Positions 56,679 through 64,000 of a stretch of DNA of 64,000 nucleotides are shown piece by piece. The notes beneath the pieces were generated by a model. The model had not been told where the DNA came from. It saw only the letters and a program-made list of their open reading frames with translations, and searched no databases. This DNA is from Polyangium spumosum (GTDB taxonomy: Bacteria; Myxococcota_A; Polyangia; Polyangiales; Polyangiaceae): the NCBI RefSeq assembly GCF_009649845.1, contig NZ_WJIE01000008.1, forward strand, positions 62,001 through 126,000, written 5' to 3'. Position 1 is the stretch's first letter. Each line of letters starts with the position of its first letter. The translations under genes and the position numbers were made by a program.

Positions 56679-57346
56679 GTTTGCAGGGACGAACCGCGCT
56701 CCTCGCGGGCGCCACGGGCCTCGTCGGTCGGAGCTGCCTCGAGCGCTTGCTCGCGCACCCGGCGTATACACGTGTCGTCGCGCTCGTGCGCAGGCCGACG
56801 GGAATGAACCATGACAAACTGCAGGAGCTCCGCGCCGACTTCGACGCGCTGGCGGAGCTCTCGTCGTTGCCGGCGGTCGACGACGTCTTCATCGCGCTCG
56901 GCACGACCATCAAGGCGGCGGGATCCAGGCCGGCGTTTTACAAGGTCGACCACGATTACGTGGTCGCGGTCGCCGAGCTTGGAAGACGTGCGGGGGCTCG
57001 CAAGCTCGCGCTCGTGTCGAGCATCGGGGCGGACGCTGCGTCGAGGAACTTCTACCTGCGGGTCAAAGGTGAGGCCGAGCGGGACGTCAGCGGGCTCGGA
57101 TACGAATACGTCGAGATCCTGCGCCCGAGCTTGCTCGTGGGCGAGCGCAGCGAGGCCAGGACGGGCGAGGCGGTGGGTATCGCCGTGATGAGCGTGGTGA
57201 GCGGGCTCATGGTGGGGCCCATGCGAGTGTATCGCCCCGTTGATGCGCGCGACGTCGCCGCGGCGATGATTGCTTCCTTGGTGTCCGATGGCACGACTGG
57301 CGTGCATGTCCGCACCTTCGACGACATTCGTCGTCTCGCGTCGTAG
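56675..57346 (+). CDS. NAD(P)-binding atypical short-chain dehydrogenase
   Basis: A 223-residue Rossmann protein of the NmrA/HTATIP2-like group: ALLAGATGLVGRSCLERLL (nucleotide binding), VSSIGADAASRNFYLRVKGEAE with the YxxxK pair, and EYVEILRPSLLVGER. Overlaps the HEAT gene by 4 bp. Substrate unknown. Confidence 0.85.
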   Translation: MSLQGRTALLAGATGLVGRSCLERLLAHPAYTRVVALVRRPTGMNHDKLQELRADFDALAELSSLPAVDDVFIALGTTIKAAGSRPAFYKVDHDYVVAVAELGRRAGARKLALVSSIGADAASRNFYLRVKGEAERDVSGLGYEYVEILRPSLLVGERSEARTGEAVGIAVMSVVSGLMVGPMRVYRPVDARDVAAAMIASLVSDGTTGVHVRTFDDIRRLAS

Positions 57347-57369
57347 CGGCAAAAGCCAGCCTGGTTGTC

Positions 57370-57385
57370 TGGACCGACGTTTGCA
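57370..57385 (+). promoter_or_regulatory. Candidate sigma-54 promoter of the giant hybrid kinase
   Basis: TGGACCGACGTTTGCA matches the sigma-54 -24/-12 consensus at 10 of 12 fixed positions, with the required GG-N10-GC spacing. Transcription would start near 57397, leaving a leader of about 160 nt before the ATG at 57559. The surrounding 212 bp gap is less GC-rich than the genes. Confidence 0.5.
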
Positions 57386-57558
57386 GCACCAAGGAATTTC
57401 GTAGATCGTTTGACCGCATACGAACGATCGCTACGGATCCCATCTGGGCATAAGGGCATACCCGACACCCGAACCGGTGAGCGCCGGATTTCGCAAAGAG
57501 AGTCGCCGCGTAGGATGCAATCTGTTGCGGGCGGCGCGTCGTCGTCCCAGGGGGTACC

Positions 57559-63984
<6,426 letters not shown>

Positions 63985-64000
63985 GCGGAATGCCCCCCAG

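Overview
This 64 kb window is GC-rich, very densely coded chromosomal DNA. It most resembles a myxobacterium (Myxococcota, probably Polyangiales). Several things point that way: an alternative complex III next to a caa3-type oxidase, several eukaryote-like Ser/Thr kinases, an AgmX/PglI-type protein, many HEAT and beta-propeller secreted proteins, large lipoproteins, and a very large hybrid histidine kinase. I saw no tRNA, rRNA, CRISPR array, insertion sequence or phage module.

Layout. 0-5.9 kb: end of an alternative complex III operon (ActF), a charged membrane protein, a SCO1/SenC copper chaperone and the four caa3 oxidase subunits, mostly joined by 1-4 bp overlaps and closed by a long stem-loop. 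6.0-7.9 kb: a RegB/RegA-like redox two-component pair. 7.9-15.7 kb: uvrA (minus), a processive GT2 glycosyltransferase with a HEAT-repeat membrane protein, and a porin. 16-22 kb: a propeller/di-haem protein and two TPR/beta-barrel envelope proteins. 21.9-27.6 kb (minus): two Ser/Thr kinases, a P-loop ATPase with a degenerate Walker A, a SIR2-like protein and CrcB. 27.7-33.7 kb: Kup, a hydrolase, two divergent citrate synthases (one with an N-terminal HTH) around a set of palindromes, and a small coiled-coil protein. 33.7-40.3 kb: Ogt, secreted proteins, MtfA-like peptidase, HflX and a 5'-3' exonuclease domain protein. 40.4-43.6 kb: a NirB-like flavoprotein/[2Fe-2S]/membrane fusion.

43.6-46.2 kb (minus) is the most accessory-looking part: a compact, overlapping four-gene cassette (small protein, ParA/MinD-like ATPase, coiled-coil protein, HNH nuclease). 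It has less GC-skewed codon use, and its first start codon abuts an alternating 42/43 bp tandem repeat array. It is the best candidate in the window for an undescribed system, possibly defence, but function is inference only.

46.2-57.3 kb holds mostly envelope and secreted proteins (FG-GAP lipoprotein, pseudo-M61/PDZ lipoprotein, AgmX-like protein, MepA-LysM endopeptidase, Spy-like protein, HEAT protein) and an NAD(P)-binding protein. 57.6-64.0 kb is one gene: a 2141-residue soluble Nik1-type hybrid kinase with eleven ~92-residue HAMP units, GAF, kinase core and three receivers, behind a candidate sigma-54 promoter.

All domain calls are by reading motifs; no database search was possible.
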